Shown here piece by piece: positions 26,100 through 36,068 of a stretch of 64,000 nucleotides of DNA. The stretch's first letter is position 1; each line of letters starts with the position of its first letter. Both the position numbers and the translations under genes were made by a program. The DNA is from Polytrichum commune. Lineage: Eukaryota > Streptophyta > Polytrichopsida > Polytrichales > Polytrichaceae. Below the pieces are notes generated by a model. That model had not been told where the DNA came from, made no database searches, and was given only the letters and a program-made list of their open reading frames with translations. The stretch lies in assembly GCA_950295325.1 (NCBI GenBank), contig OX485803.1:13642001-13706000 (forward strand), given 5' to 3'.

Positions 26100-27072
26100 T
26101 TTTCAAGGGCTAACTTGATCTCCAAATAGTCTTTACCATTAACATAGTCAACGGTATAGCTGTTTCACCCTCCTTCCTCGGGAGGTGTTTATGAACATTC
26201 GCATGTGTTGATATTTAGCGTTTGAGTTTACAATTAGTGTTACTTACTGTCATAGGGTTATTGACATTTAGTGTATGCGTTCGTAGTTCGTGTATCAAAC
26301 ACTAAACATCATATGTAAAGTAGTTTTCAAGGGCTAACTTGATCTCCAAATAGTCTTTACAATTAACATAGTCAACGGTTTCACCCTCCTTCCTCGGGAG
26401 GTGTTTATGAACATTCGCTTGTGTTGATATTTAGCGTTTGAGTTTACAATTAATGTTACTTACTGTCATAGGGTTATTGACATATAGTGTATGCGTTCGT
26501 AGTTCGTGTATCAAACACTAAACATCATATGTAAAGTAGTTTTCAAGAGCTAACTTGATCTCCAAATAGTCTTTACAATTAACGTAGTCAACGGTTTCAC
26601 CCTCCTTCCTCGGGAGGTGTTTATGAACATTCGCCTGTGTTGATATTTAGCGTTTGAGTTTACAATTAGTGTTGCTTACCGTCATAGGGTTATTGACATT
26701 TAGTGTATGCGTTCGTAGTTCGTGTATCAAACACTAAACATCATATGTAAAGTAGTTTTCAAGGGCTAACTTGATCTCCAAATAGTCTTTACGATTAACA
26801 TAGTCAACGGTTTCACCCTCCTTCCTCGGGAGGTGTTTATGAACATTCGCATGTGTTGATATTTAGCGTTTGAGTTTACAATTAGTGTTACTTACTGTCA
26901 TAGGGTTATTGACATATAGTGTATGCGTTCGTAGTACGTGTATCAAACACTAAACATCATATGTAAAGTAGTTTTCAAGGGCTAACTTGATCTCCAAATA
27001 GTCTTTACAATTAACATAGTCAACGGTTTCACCCTCCTTCCTCAGGAGGTGTTTATGAACATTCGCCTGTGT
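25984..27072 (+). repeat. five-copy 216-bp tandem array carrying a MITE end
   Basis: Units begin with TTGATATTTAGCGTTTGAG at 25984, 26208, 26424, 26640 and 26856. The first spacing is 224 bp because of a few extra bases near 26158; the rest are exactly 216 bp. Each unit comprises the right third of the neighbouring MITE (to AAAGTAG) plus about 100 bp of flank containing CTAACTTGATCTCCAAATAG and CCTTCCTCGGGAGG. Copies differ at only a few positions, implying recent amplification. It is not a CRISPR array: the repeat fills the whole period and there are no variable spacers. Confidence 0.93.
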
Positions 27073-29025
27073 GAGCCTCACGTGTACCATAGATTTGTTA
27101 CTCCCATGAAAGCTCACCTCCCCCCGCGTCATTCACAAGTAAAGCCTCTTGAATTGTCTGACCGTGTGTTTTGGTTTACATTTCCGTCCATTGCGGCGAG
27201 AGCATTACCGTTCACCTTTTCACTTTTTGGGCTCAACCTTTCCTCCGACCACTTACATACAATAGTATATGTACCTCCTTACGCTAGCTAGGGCTGCTTC
27301 AAGTGTAACGAAGTGTTACTTACTTACACATGATGTCAGTTTCTTCTAGTTTTTGAATAAATAAACCTCGCCTGTCCTTGCAAGCAACAATTGGCAATGA
27401 TGGAGGTTGCGACGAACGCCTTTGCAAAACGTCATTGTCCTATAGTATACTATACACACACACACACTTGGAGTAGATGGTAACATCATAATCTAGAGTG
27501 GAGGCAACGCGGTCATAACCGATCACTTAAGAGATTATGTGTCAAATATGGAGAAGTATAAGGCGCTGCAAATTTTTTTCTTCCCTCTGAACATATTAGC
27601 AATATCTAGAGTTTTCTATAACCACTCGTTCCTTCTCGTTTTTAGCACTCAGGACCAGGACGTTTGTCATGGCACTGTTGGTTCAGCCTGATCGAAATCC
27701 AATCCCAATCTAATTGAAATTCCGGTACTCTATAGATTGCCAGTGGGGTCTCGATCGGAAATAGGCGACTCTACTATAATTGTTTCCTTTTTGTGTGGGG
27801 TGGGGTCGAAGGGGGTACATAACCCTCACTCGGTTACTCTTCTTTTTAGGACACCTATATTCTAGTGGTACATGGTTTGATGTGGCTCCAAAAACGAATA
27901 CCAAAAAGACATGTATTTAAAAGAGGTTGGATTGCGTGCTCGAAATGTGATGACCATTCTAAGTTCAATAGTTAACATGATTTGGAGGGGAGGAGGAGGA
28001 GAGGAGGGGGGGAGGAGACCTATATGACCATTTAACGAGCACAAAAATCTTCACTTTGATAATGAATGAGACGTTCAGATGAGAAAAACCACTACGATCT
28101 TAATTTGGATTTTCTAATCATCTTGGACTACGTAACGGACAGACTCAAATTGGTCGTGGATGTAAAATGGTGGGTGATGGATGAAACATCCTTTGCATGG
28201 ATAAAAAAAAGTACAAGAAAGTTGCTGAAAGTGCCCTCCGCTTGAATGAAGTGACTGGTTATTATGTATTAATCGCATGTTTCACATCCTAGGAGAAGGA
28301 GGCTTATAGAAGAAAAAGAAAAGAAAAAAGGAGTAACCATTTAAGACCCATCCACCTTTTTGGTTAAACAACGAGATACACATGATCATCACAAGGGACG
28401 GAATTCCAATCAATCAATTTGGGTTTCTTCCCTGATGCCATTCTCTCCAAATAACTCACACACATCACACATCATCGGCTACTTACTAGCGCACGCATGG
28501 GGCCGGGCCATCGGAAACTCTCGTTGTTTTGTGTGATGCCCGCGGAGGCTTTAAATAATGGGAGACATCACGATAGAGGAGGTAGTATGATCATGTGAAA
28601 TTGAGCACCCAATATATGATGTTGGCATCATGCTACCACTACTACCACCACCACCACCATCACCACCACTTCCTTCTTACAACTACTAGGACATGGAAAT
28701 TCAACATATGCTTTTTCCCCACTTTATGAGCTTCTTCATGTCATGAACCCAATAATCATCATCATCACGTGCCACATAGCTCCCCTCCCCCTCCTTTTCC
28801 CCACTTGTCCTCAACTCCGAGTAAGTTAGTCCTTCTCCCAAAGCACTCTTCCACACGCTCCCTTTCTTTCCCCCCCATCGCGAGCCCCAAGCCCATTGGC
28901 CGTGCCCCGTTCTTGTTCATGTCCTACAAATGTCCCGCAAATCCGTGGGCAAGCAAAACAAAAATTCAGCCCCACGCGAAGATTTCACCCCCATCTTCCC
29001 GAAACCTAGATCCAAGAGTTCCGCA
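27073..29025. other. gene-free stretch with a dispersed-repeat copy
   Basis: No gene is supported. About 27830-28080 resembles 37140-37360 directly and 38945-39120 in inverse orientation (shared ACATGTATTTAAAAGAGGTT-type core). ACC trinucleotides lie near 28635-28668. Confidence 0.5.
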
Positions 29026-29029
29026 TGGT

Positions 29030-30070
29030 CGTAGAACCTAGGTGATGAATCTAGGATTTTTCCATGTAGATCGTACCGTGTTGCCCCACACCACCCAAGA
29101 GGATCTCCCCATCTTCCCAAAACCTAGATCCAAGAACTCCATATGCTACCGAGTCTAGGATTTTCACGTAAATCTCCCGCCCCCTATGCAGTCAGTAATG
29201 AAGATCTCCTCATCTACTGCACACTTAGATACAAGATATTAGGACAAGGGAAAAGAATCTAGGAATTGCATGTAAATCTTCCCATGTTGGCCCTTCGCCC
29301 CCTACATTCTCTTTGCATGTGGCCTAACAACCCATGAGTGAGAAACAAACCCCACATGAAGATCTTCACATCTATCCATACTGCACATCCAACCAAGAGA
29401 CCAAAGACATGAGACGCCCAGAATCTAGGAACTGCATGTAAATCTTCCCTTTGAAGGGTATCAAGCCCCTACACTGCCCCCCGACATCCATGAGTGAGAA
29501 ACAAGCCCTCCACGGACATCTTAGAATCTATGAAATCCCTAGATCTAAGACAAGACATGACACGGTGATAGGAACATGATCGGGGGGCTCTACGAGCCGG
29601 AGTCCAAAATCTAGGAAACGCACGGTCAGTTCCCTAGAAGGGCCTCAAGCGGTCAAGCCCCCTAAACTGGGCCCCCGACACCCATGTGTGAGAAACAAGC
29701 CCTAAACGAAGATCTTCACATCTACAACAGGACTAGACCCCCAAGACAAGATGCCCCAGATGCTTATGGCAGCCACACGGTGATAGGGTCAGGATGGAGA
29801 AGAATAATCTATAGAGACGAAGTCTTGAATCTAGAATCTGCATGTAAATCCTCCCTTGAAGGGCGTCAAGTGGTCAAGACCCTAAACTGGCCCCCAACAT
29901 ACATGAGTGAAAAAAACAAGCCCGAAACGGAGATCTTCACATCTACAGGACACCTAGATCCAAGACAAGACACCGCAGATGCTGCGGCTGCCGCACGGTG
30001 ATAGGGACAGGCTGGAGGAATCTACGAGACGAAGTCCAGAATCTAGGATGTGCATGTAAATCTACCCCCA
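29030..30070 (+). repeat. old tandem array upstream of the GRAS gene
   Basis: About seven diverged units share the anchor AATCTAGGA(n)TGCATGTAAATCT, near 29048, 29151, 29253, 29420, 29609, 29830 and 30038; the later units are about 210-220 bp long. They also share GTGAGAAACAAGCCC and GATCTTCACATCTAC. A forward open frame (29684-30001) crosses parts of two units, but the reading frame is not conserved between copies, so coding function is unlikely. Confidence 0.8.
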
Positions 30071-32795
30071 GATGGCCTCCCTCAGAAATGCCAAAGAAAG
30101 GAGGAGAGTGCAGTGCCACTATCGTAGGCCGTGTCGCGGAGGGGGAGGGGACGGGGGGGAGCGAGGGAAAAGATGCCGATTGCACTCTCTCACAAGCTAC
30201 ACACATGCACACAAACAAGCTTCCACACTTCGCACCCAGTTTTAACTTTAGCTTAACTTAGTAGTAGTTTTGCACACAACAGAGTGCCTGCTGCTGTTGC
30301 GCCTTTCTTCAGTTTTAGCTTGTTAGCTGCGGAGGAGAGCTCCGTTGTACGCTATGATACCGTACCCAGTCCAGGTGTGGACTCTTGTTCTCTTCACGGA
30401 GAATGAGATGCTCAAGTGTAGTAGTTGTAAGCGAAGGTCAAGCGTCAATGCGTATGGTGGAGTGTGAGTTCATGGGTGGCATTTAAGTGAGAGAAAGGGA
30501 GGTCCGTGGCTAAGTTTTCGGGGAGAAAGGAAACAAAGGGAAGGAGGGAGAGAGGCGCGAGGACGAGGAAGAGAGAGAAAGAGGAGGAGGAGGAGGAGGA
30601 GGAGGTTCGGAGTAGGGTTATTGTATTGTCTGTTTGTGGAGGAGCATCATCATGTGTATGGTGAAAGGATGATGCGGATGTGTGGGTGGAAAGTGGCAGG
30701 CAAGAAGAGAGAGGGAATGTGTGTAGGGGGAGAAGTCCAGCAAGTGGAGGAAACAAGGGAGATGATCGTGGTGCCATCATCAACACAACAGCGACGGCCT
30801 TAGGGTTGGGGGAGCAGAGCAGAGTAGAGAGAGAGAGAGAGAGAGAGAGAGGATTTGGTGTGGCAGGAAAGGAGCTTGGACGAGGTGGTTTGGTCTGGTT
30901 GTGAGGTTTGGTCTGAGGTGAGGAGAGAGATGGAATCCTTTCTTGGAAGTTATGGAATAGACGATGAAGATGACAAGGAGGAACCATCGTTACCGAGGTT
31001 ACCGTGTGTTGTGAAGCTCCTCTCCTTGGTCACAGCACTCGAAACCTTCTCCGGAGAAGCCGCTGACTCGTGTTTTGTACTTGAGGGTTGTTAGTGTTAC
31101 CGGAACAGAACAGTCACTTGTGCTCGTATAGAGGATAGTCGGTAGAGAGGACTCCTTCCGAAGGTGAAACTCTTACATATTGTGCAAACGACCTGACATA
31201 ACCAACCAAGCAAAAATCCCCGTGTGTATGTATGTATGTATGTATATTTCTGGGGTTATCTTCCACATGTCGATGGCGAGCAGCCATTGATGTTGATGCA
31301 GTTGTGATCTTGGCGTCTTCTACCACCAATGCACGCAAGCTGCCCCTGCTTGTACACTTAGCTTATTCCTTCTCCTTCTGGAAATTCCTCTGCCATACAT
31401 TTTAGGAAAGGAAGCTCGCTGGGTTTGGTGCACTCTACCTTCCAAGTTTGAGCTCCTTGTTTAACAAGAGAAGCCTCGAGAAGAGAGTGGGCGAGGCTCG
31501 AGCTCGTGGTTGGCTGCTAGAAAAGTGGGCTGCGACGTGTTGACGACGCCCTTTGACATCCATATGCAGTGAGTTTCCAACCTCTCCTCAATTCTCAGCA
31601 TCCTGGAAACCATGTAGAGGAGAGTATGTGAAGGGATAGGCGGCAAGAGTCAAGAAAAATAATAACAGAAAGGCGGGCTGGTTAGAATGGTTTTGATGAA
31701 ATCTTCATGGGTTTGAAGGATGCTCTGTACAAACCCCCCTTAAGCAGGAGGTAGGAAGAATTTGTATATTCTGACGTCTTTGTAGGAAGTAGAGAAGAAG
31801 AGAGGAGGACATGTGCTAGTGGGAATGGCCATGTGAATTTTAGAAGATAGAATGATATTTTCGTAGATGCATGTTGGTTTTTATTTTATTTTTTTATCTA
31901 CTTGCCAAGTGTTGGTGCCCTGTTCTGGGAGTATTTCAATCCTAGGGCCACGAGGCGATGGATGGATGGAGTGCGCAGAACAGTCCGAGGCTGGAGTTGG
32001 GAGTGTAATCCTCGATTCTTTGCAAAAACAATTTAGGCCAAATATTAGGAACTCCGAAAGAGTGGTACATTGTGAGGTGAGAAATGTTCAGAGTCTTATG
32101 TGAAAGATGGGTGCAGTATTTTGAGGTATACTGTGCTCAAGATCAAAGAATCTTCTCTAGCACATACCCGTCATCACATGAAAATAGCTTAGTCACGGGC
32201 ATGTGATAATCCTGAACATGAGAGTAGTTGGGAGGGATTTTTTGAAAAGATCCTGCTAGTAACTGGATGCTCGTGTATCCCGGAAAACTATTCTGTGTGC
32301 TTGTCATCTCCATGTTTTCGACATGGGATGGGAAGAAAGATGGGGGTAGAAGAGGGAATGAGTTGTCGCTATGTCTTACATCAAATGATGCCCTCCCTTT
32401 CCATATCCTAATTGAGGACCCACGCTTCTACGAAGACATTAGACATTAAATATTCTCCGGTTACTATGGTTTCAGCAGCCGGAGCCCATCAGTACCTTGC
32501 CCCGCTGATTGCTTAAGATTCTGTCTGAGAAGATCTACAGAGGAGAAATCGGGTATCTCTGCTGCAAAGTATAAAACTTGCATGGTGCTATACCCATCCA
32601 ATGACATTGTCATCACAAGTCCGAAGGCCCTTTCTAGCAATTTAATTCTGCATATGAATGTCTGGGGATTTGGTGTCATATTTGCAACCTGGGCTACGGA
32701 AGGTCAATGCAGCAGTCTTTGTGAATGTCTTGTGCTAGCAAGTCTCTCACCTCAAGCTTGTATTGTTTGTGTAGATACAGAGGTCTTAGTTGCAG
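30071..32795 (+). promoter_or_regulatory. GRAS gene upstream region, probable 5' leader and leader intron
   Basis: This 2.7-kb stretch precedes the GRAS coding region. Bases 30480-30960 are GA-rich (GAGAGA tract at 30826-30850, GGA repeat near 30580-30603), a composition typical of plant 5' leaders and promoters. The last bases, 32790-32795, read TTGCAG and make a good 3' splice site just before the start codon, suggesting a leader intron. I could not fix the matching 5' splice site or a TATA box. A forward short ORF at 30855-31094 could be an upstream ORF if transcribed. Confidence 0.45.
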
Positions 32796-32813
32796 GAACG
32801 GTGGATAGGAGGG

Positions 32814-35800
32814 ATGCTTGGAAGAGTTTCAGAGCAGCATACGGCACAAGCTGCTACCACCTACCAGCAGGATCCAGGCACGTTGCAGTATTGTGACAAT
32901 TCAACGAAGAAGTGGTTCGCATCTGCAGATGAGACTGGCTCATCATTTCAGGAACCAGTTTCTGTGTTACATGTGCGAAGCCCAAGCTCATCATCAAGCT
33001 CTCTATCATCACTCCACCAAGGCACAAACGAGAGTGGATCCAGCATCTCAACTGGTATCAATACGAGGTTGAACCAGAACCACCCTGGAGTAGTACAAGC
33101 ATCATCATCAAGCGCACAGCATCAGCATGAGGGGATGGTTTTAGGGTATGAATTGCGGGATATCCAGAAACAAATCTATGGAGGTGTAGCTCCGGGCGTA
33201 AGTTGTGGTAGGTCACGATCGGAGATGTCGAACTGCTTCACTGTTCTGGAAGGGTCTGTGGATTTTGATACAAAGGGGGTAGGGCATGACCAGCTGGGTC
33301 AAGGATATGCACTGCCTTTCCACCAGGTGAAGCTAGAGTGGCCACTCCAGATGAGTAATCCAGGGAACTCCGTGTACGGGTCGAGCCCTTTCCAAACTTC
33401 GTATGTCGGTGGTGATGGTTTCAACGATCGGCGAGGGATGCACCAAATGCCTCCCGAGTTTTACCCGAAGCAGGGGTACCAGGGGAATGCGGTGATGAGT
33501 TCTGGTGGGATGATCAGAGAATCCCAGGGTGTGTCAACAGAGGATAGTATGGTGATCAATGCAGAGAGCAGTAGTGATGGGGGGGACGGAGGTGGCAATG
33601 GCTCTGAGAGTGCCAGGCCCCTCCCCATGCGAGGAGGAATGGATGAACAGTGGTGGGAGCTCCCAACGCTGATGGGGGCGAATCCCCCTCCCATGTCCCA
33701 ACTTGATAACAGCATTCTTACTGGACATACAGAGTTTGGGATGGCAAGGCAGCCTGTTGAAGACCTGGACAGTATGTTAATTATGGCCAATGTGCACCCT
33801 CCAGACCAACAAGCGATCATGAAGTGGCACATGGGGGATGGTCAAGCGCATTCACAAGCTGGGCTTCAACAACAACAACCACCTGTTCAGCAGCAGCAGC
33901 GATCGAGAGAGGACATGGACGCGGTCATGTTTGAGCAAGATTCATGGAGCTCAAACCAGCGTCAGTTGAGCTACCAGACAGGTGGGCATGGGGAGAGTCT
34001 GTTCAATGAGCAGATATCTCATGGCCACATCAGTGGGGACACATTTTCATCGTCCCTGAATGTGTCTGTCTCTCCCTCTCCCTCGTCTCCTGTTCCCAAC
34101 TCAGATCCCAGTTACCAACATGCATCATTTTCAAGCCTGCCGCGTGCACTCTCCCTTCCGTCGCACCTGCGGAGTATCACCTTAACCTCACCCAAAGCCA
34201 GGGACAATAATGCAGCTCCTTCCAGCATTACCACTCCTGTGGGTAATGTTGAAGTAGATGGATCGAATAGCCACCCGTTTTCAGCCCCGAGTTGCTATCT
34301 TGGTGCCGTAACAGGTAATGTGGACACCTCAGCACCAGGTGACTACTATGCCCGAACGCTCTTGGCGGGAATCTGTGTCTCTGGAAGCCAACTTATGCAG
34401 GAAAGCAATTATGGTGTGCAGCGGGCGACAATGGGGATGGGGGAGGGGCCGCAGCCCATGCAAGTAGGCCAGTCATCTTCTTCGTCAATGAATGCCTTTC
34501 GCTCCACATTAGCATCCTCAGGATATTATCAAGACCCGAACAAGGAGTTTGGGCAGAAGAGTTTGATACAACGGTCACTTTCGTCCTTGCCATCCACTGA
34601 TACCCAACAGAGTCAGCAGCTGGTGAAGTTGTCCCCAGTCGTGAGCCGGGATTTTTCTCTGCAGCGACAGCGGTCATGGAACCCGGGTAGAACCAATCCC
34701 CAGCCGCGGCAACTTATGCCTGAAACTCGGAGCCCGAAAGCAGCTGGTGAATGGAAACCGGAGATAATGAAGAACCGCACAGGAGGTGCCCTCTCTCCCC
34801 TGTCATCCATTGCTGGGTTCAACTTGAGGCGGCCCCTACAGGGGGTCCTTCAAGGGGGTGTGGAAAGAAAACAACAAGAAGATTTAAAGCCAGACACCGG
34901 GCAGACCGATGGAGGGGTTATCCCCGAGGAAGGACTGACTGTTGTGAATCTTCTGCTACGTGCAGCCGAGGCTGTGGACGTAGATAATCATGAGATGGCT
35001 AAAGCGATATTGGCGCGGCTCAATCAGCACATCTCTCCAACCAGAGAAAAATCAATTCACCGGGTAGCTCACTACTTCCGAGAAGCCCTGGTAGCACGGA
35101 TCACAGGCCCAGAGAACACCACAGCTCAGTTGTCACAGGATCGCACTCTGTCTCGCCAAGAGGAGTTTGACAAGATTGACGCTTACGTTCGATTCTGTGA
35201 AGTTTCTCCGTACCCCAAATTTGCACACTTCACTGCCAACCAAGCAATCTTGGAGGCTTTAGAGGGAGAAGAATCTATGCACATTGTAGATTTTCAGATG
35301 GGTGCCGGTGCTCAATGGGCTTCCTTCATACAAGACATTGCAAGCTTGAGGACCCTCGGGAAGGTTGTACCCACATTGCGGCTGACAGCTGTTGGAACCC
35401 GGTCAGACGAAATGCGTGCAACTGGTGAAAATCTATGCAACTTTGCGCGGCTGATGAACATTTCTCTCGAGTTTCAAGCGGTCGTCACCAGCCCCGAGTG
35501 CTTGGACAAATCCATGCTGGCGTTGAGGGACAAAGAAGCAGTTGCGGCAAACTTTGTGTTTGGGCTCCACCAACTCCTGGATGGAGATGCATCAAGTGTG
35601 TTAACAACTGTCCTGAAGGCTGTGAGGGAGGCGTGCCCGAAAGTTGTTACTATTGTGGAGCAGGAGGCTAACCACAATGGTCCTTTCTTCCAGCAGCGAT
35701 TCTCTGAGGCTTTACAGTACTACACGTTCCTCTTTGACTCTCTTACGAGCTCGCTTGAGCTGGGTGTGGATTCATCCATCAACTCGAGCATCGAGAAAAA

Positions 35801-36068
35801 CCTATTGGCTCCCGAGATCATGAACATCGTTGCGTGTGAGGGTAAGGCTCGAGTGGAACGACACGAAAGGCTAGAGCAATGGCGAGTCCATATGCTCAAT
35901 GTGGGCTTCCGTCCTCGCCTTTTGAGTGACGCTTCCCAGTTCCAGGCGGAGAAGCTCGTGAGCCAAATCTCGGCACGGAAAGGCTTCCAAGTCTCCCGAG
36001 ACCAGGGAAGCCTCGTCCTCGGCTGGCAAGGCAGGCCCCTTATTTCTGCTTCATCATGGATGTGCTGA
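32814..36068 (+). CDS. GRAS-family transcriptional regulator (DELLA/NSP2-like GRAS domain)
   Basis: A single-exon reading frame of 1084 codons from the first ATG. The frame is open a little further upstream but only through non-ATG codons, next to a likely splice acceptor at 32790-32795. GRAS proteins are plant nuclear regulators acting in hormone, development and symbiosis pathways, usually through partner transcription factors. The C-terminal 380 residues (about 705-1084) form a full GRAS domain: first leucine-rich region from VVNLLLRAAEAVD (710), SPYPKFAHFTANQAILEA, the VHIID-type motif MHIVD at 822-826, a PFYRE region with VTIVEQEANHNGPF, RVERHE at 1013-1018, and a SAW end with W1082. The second half resembles DELLA and the SPY..HFTANQAILEA block is shared by DELLA and NSP2 groups. 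The N-terminal 700 residues are Ser/Gln/Gly-rich, with a Gln-rich run near 351-364, and show no DELLA or TVHYNP motif, so a DELLA role is not supported. Subfamily is uncertain. Confidence 0.93.
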   Translation: MLGRVSEQHTAQAATTYQQDPGTLQYCDNSTKKWFASADETGSSFQEPVSVLHVRSPSSSSSSLSSLHQGTNESGSSISTGINTRLNQNHPGVVQASSSSAQHQHEGMVLGYELRDIQKQIYGGVAPGVSCGRSRSEMSNCFTVLEGSVDFDTKGVGHDQLGQGYALPFHQVKLEWPLQMSNPGNSVYGSSPFQTSYVGGDGFNDRRGMHQMPPEFYPKQGYQGNAVMSSGGMIRESQGVSTEDSMVINAESSSDGGDGGGNGSESARPLPMRGGMDEQWWELPTLMGANPPPMSQLDNSILTGHTEFGMARQPVEDLDSMLIMANVHPPDQQAIMKWHMGDGQAHSQAGLQQQQPPVQQQQRSREDMDAVMFEQDSWSSNQRQLSYQTGGHGESLFNEQISHGHISGDTFSSSLNVSVSPSPSSPVPNSDPSYQHASFSSLPRALSLPSHLRSITLTSPKARDNNAAPSSITTPVGNVEVDGSNSHPFSAPSCYLGAVTGNVDTSAPGDYYARTLLAGICVSGSQLMQESNYGVQRATMGMGEGPQPMQVGQSSSSSMNAFRSTLASSGYYQDPNKEFGQKSLIQRSLSSLPSTDTQQSQQLVKLSPVVSRDFSLQRQRSWNPGRTNPQPRQLMPETRSPKAAGEWKPEIMKNRTGGALSPLSSIAGFNLRRPLQGVLQGGVERKQQEDLKPDTGQTDGGVIPEEGLTVVNLLLRAAEAVDVDNHEMAKAILARLNQHISPTREKSIHRVAHYFREALVARITGPENTTAQLSQDRTLSRQEEFDKIDAYVRFCEVSPYPKFAHFTANQAILEALEGEESMHIVDFQMGAGAQWASFIQDIASLRTLGKVVPTLRLTAVGTRSDEMRATGENLCNFARLMNISLEFQAVVTSPECLDKSMLALRDKEAVAANFVFGLHQLLDGDASSVLTTVLKAVREACPKVVTIVEQEANHNGPFFQQRFSEALQYYTFLFDSLTSSLELGVDSSINSSIEKNLLAPEIMNIVACEGKARVERHERLEQWRVHMLNVGFRPRLLSDASQFQAEKLVSQISARKGFQVSRDQGSLVLGWQGRPLISASSWMC

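Noticed and set aside
25984-27072. Regularly spaced repeats that could suggest CRISPR
   Set aside because: The whole 216-bp period repeats; there are no unique spacers, and the context is a plant genome.
30445-30987. 180-codon minus-strand open frame opposite the GRAS upstream region
   Set aside because: Composition is Pro/Ser/Leu low-complexity, produced by GA/GGA tracts read in antisense; no domain.
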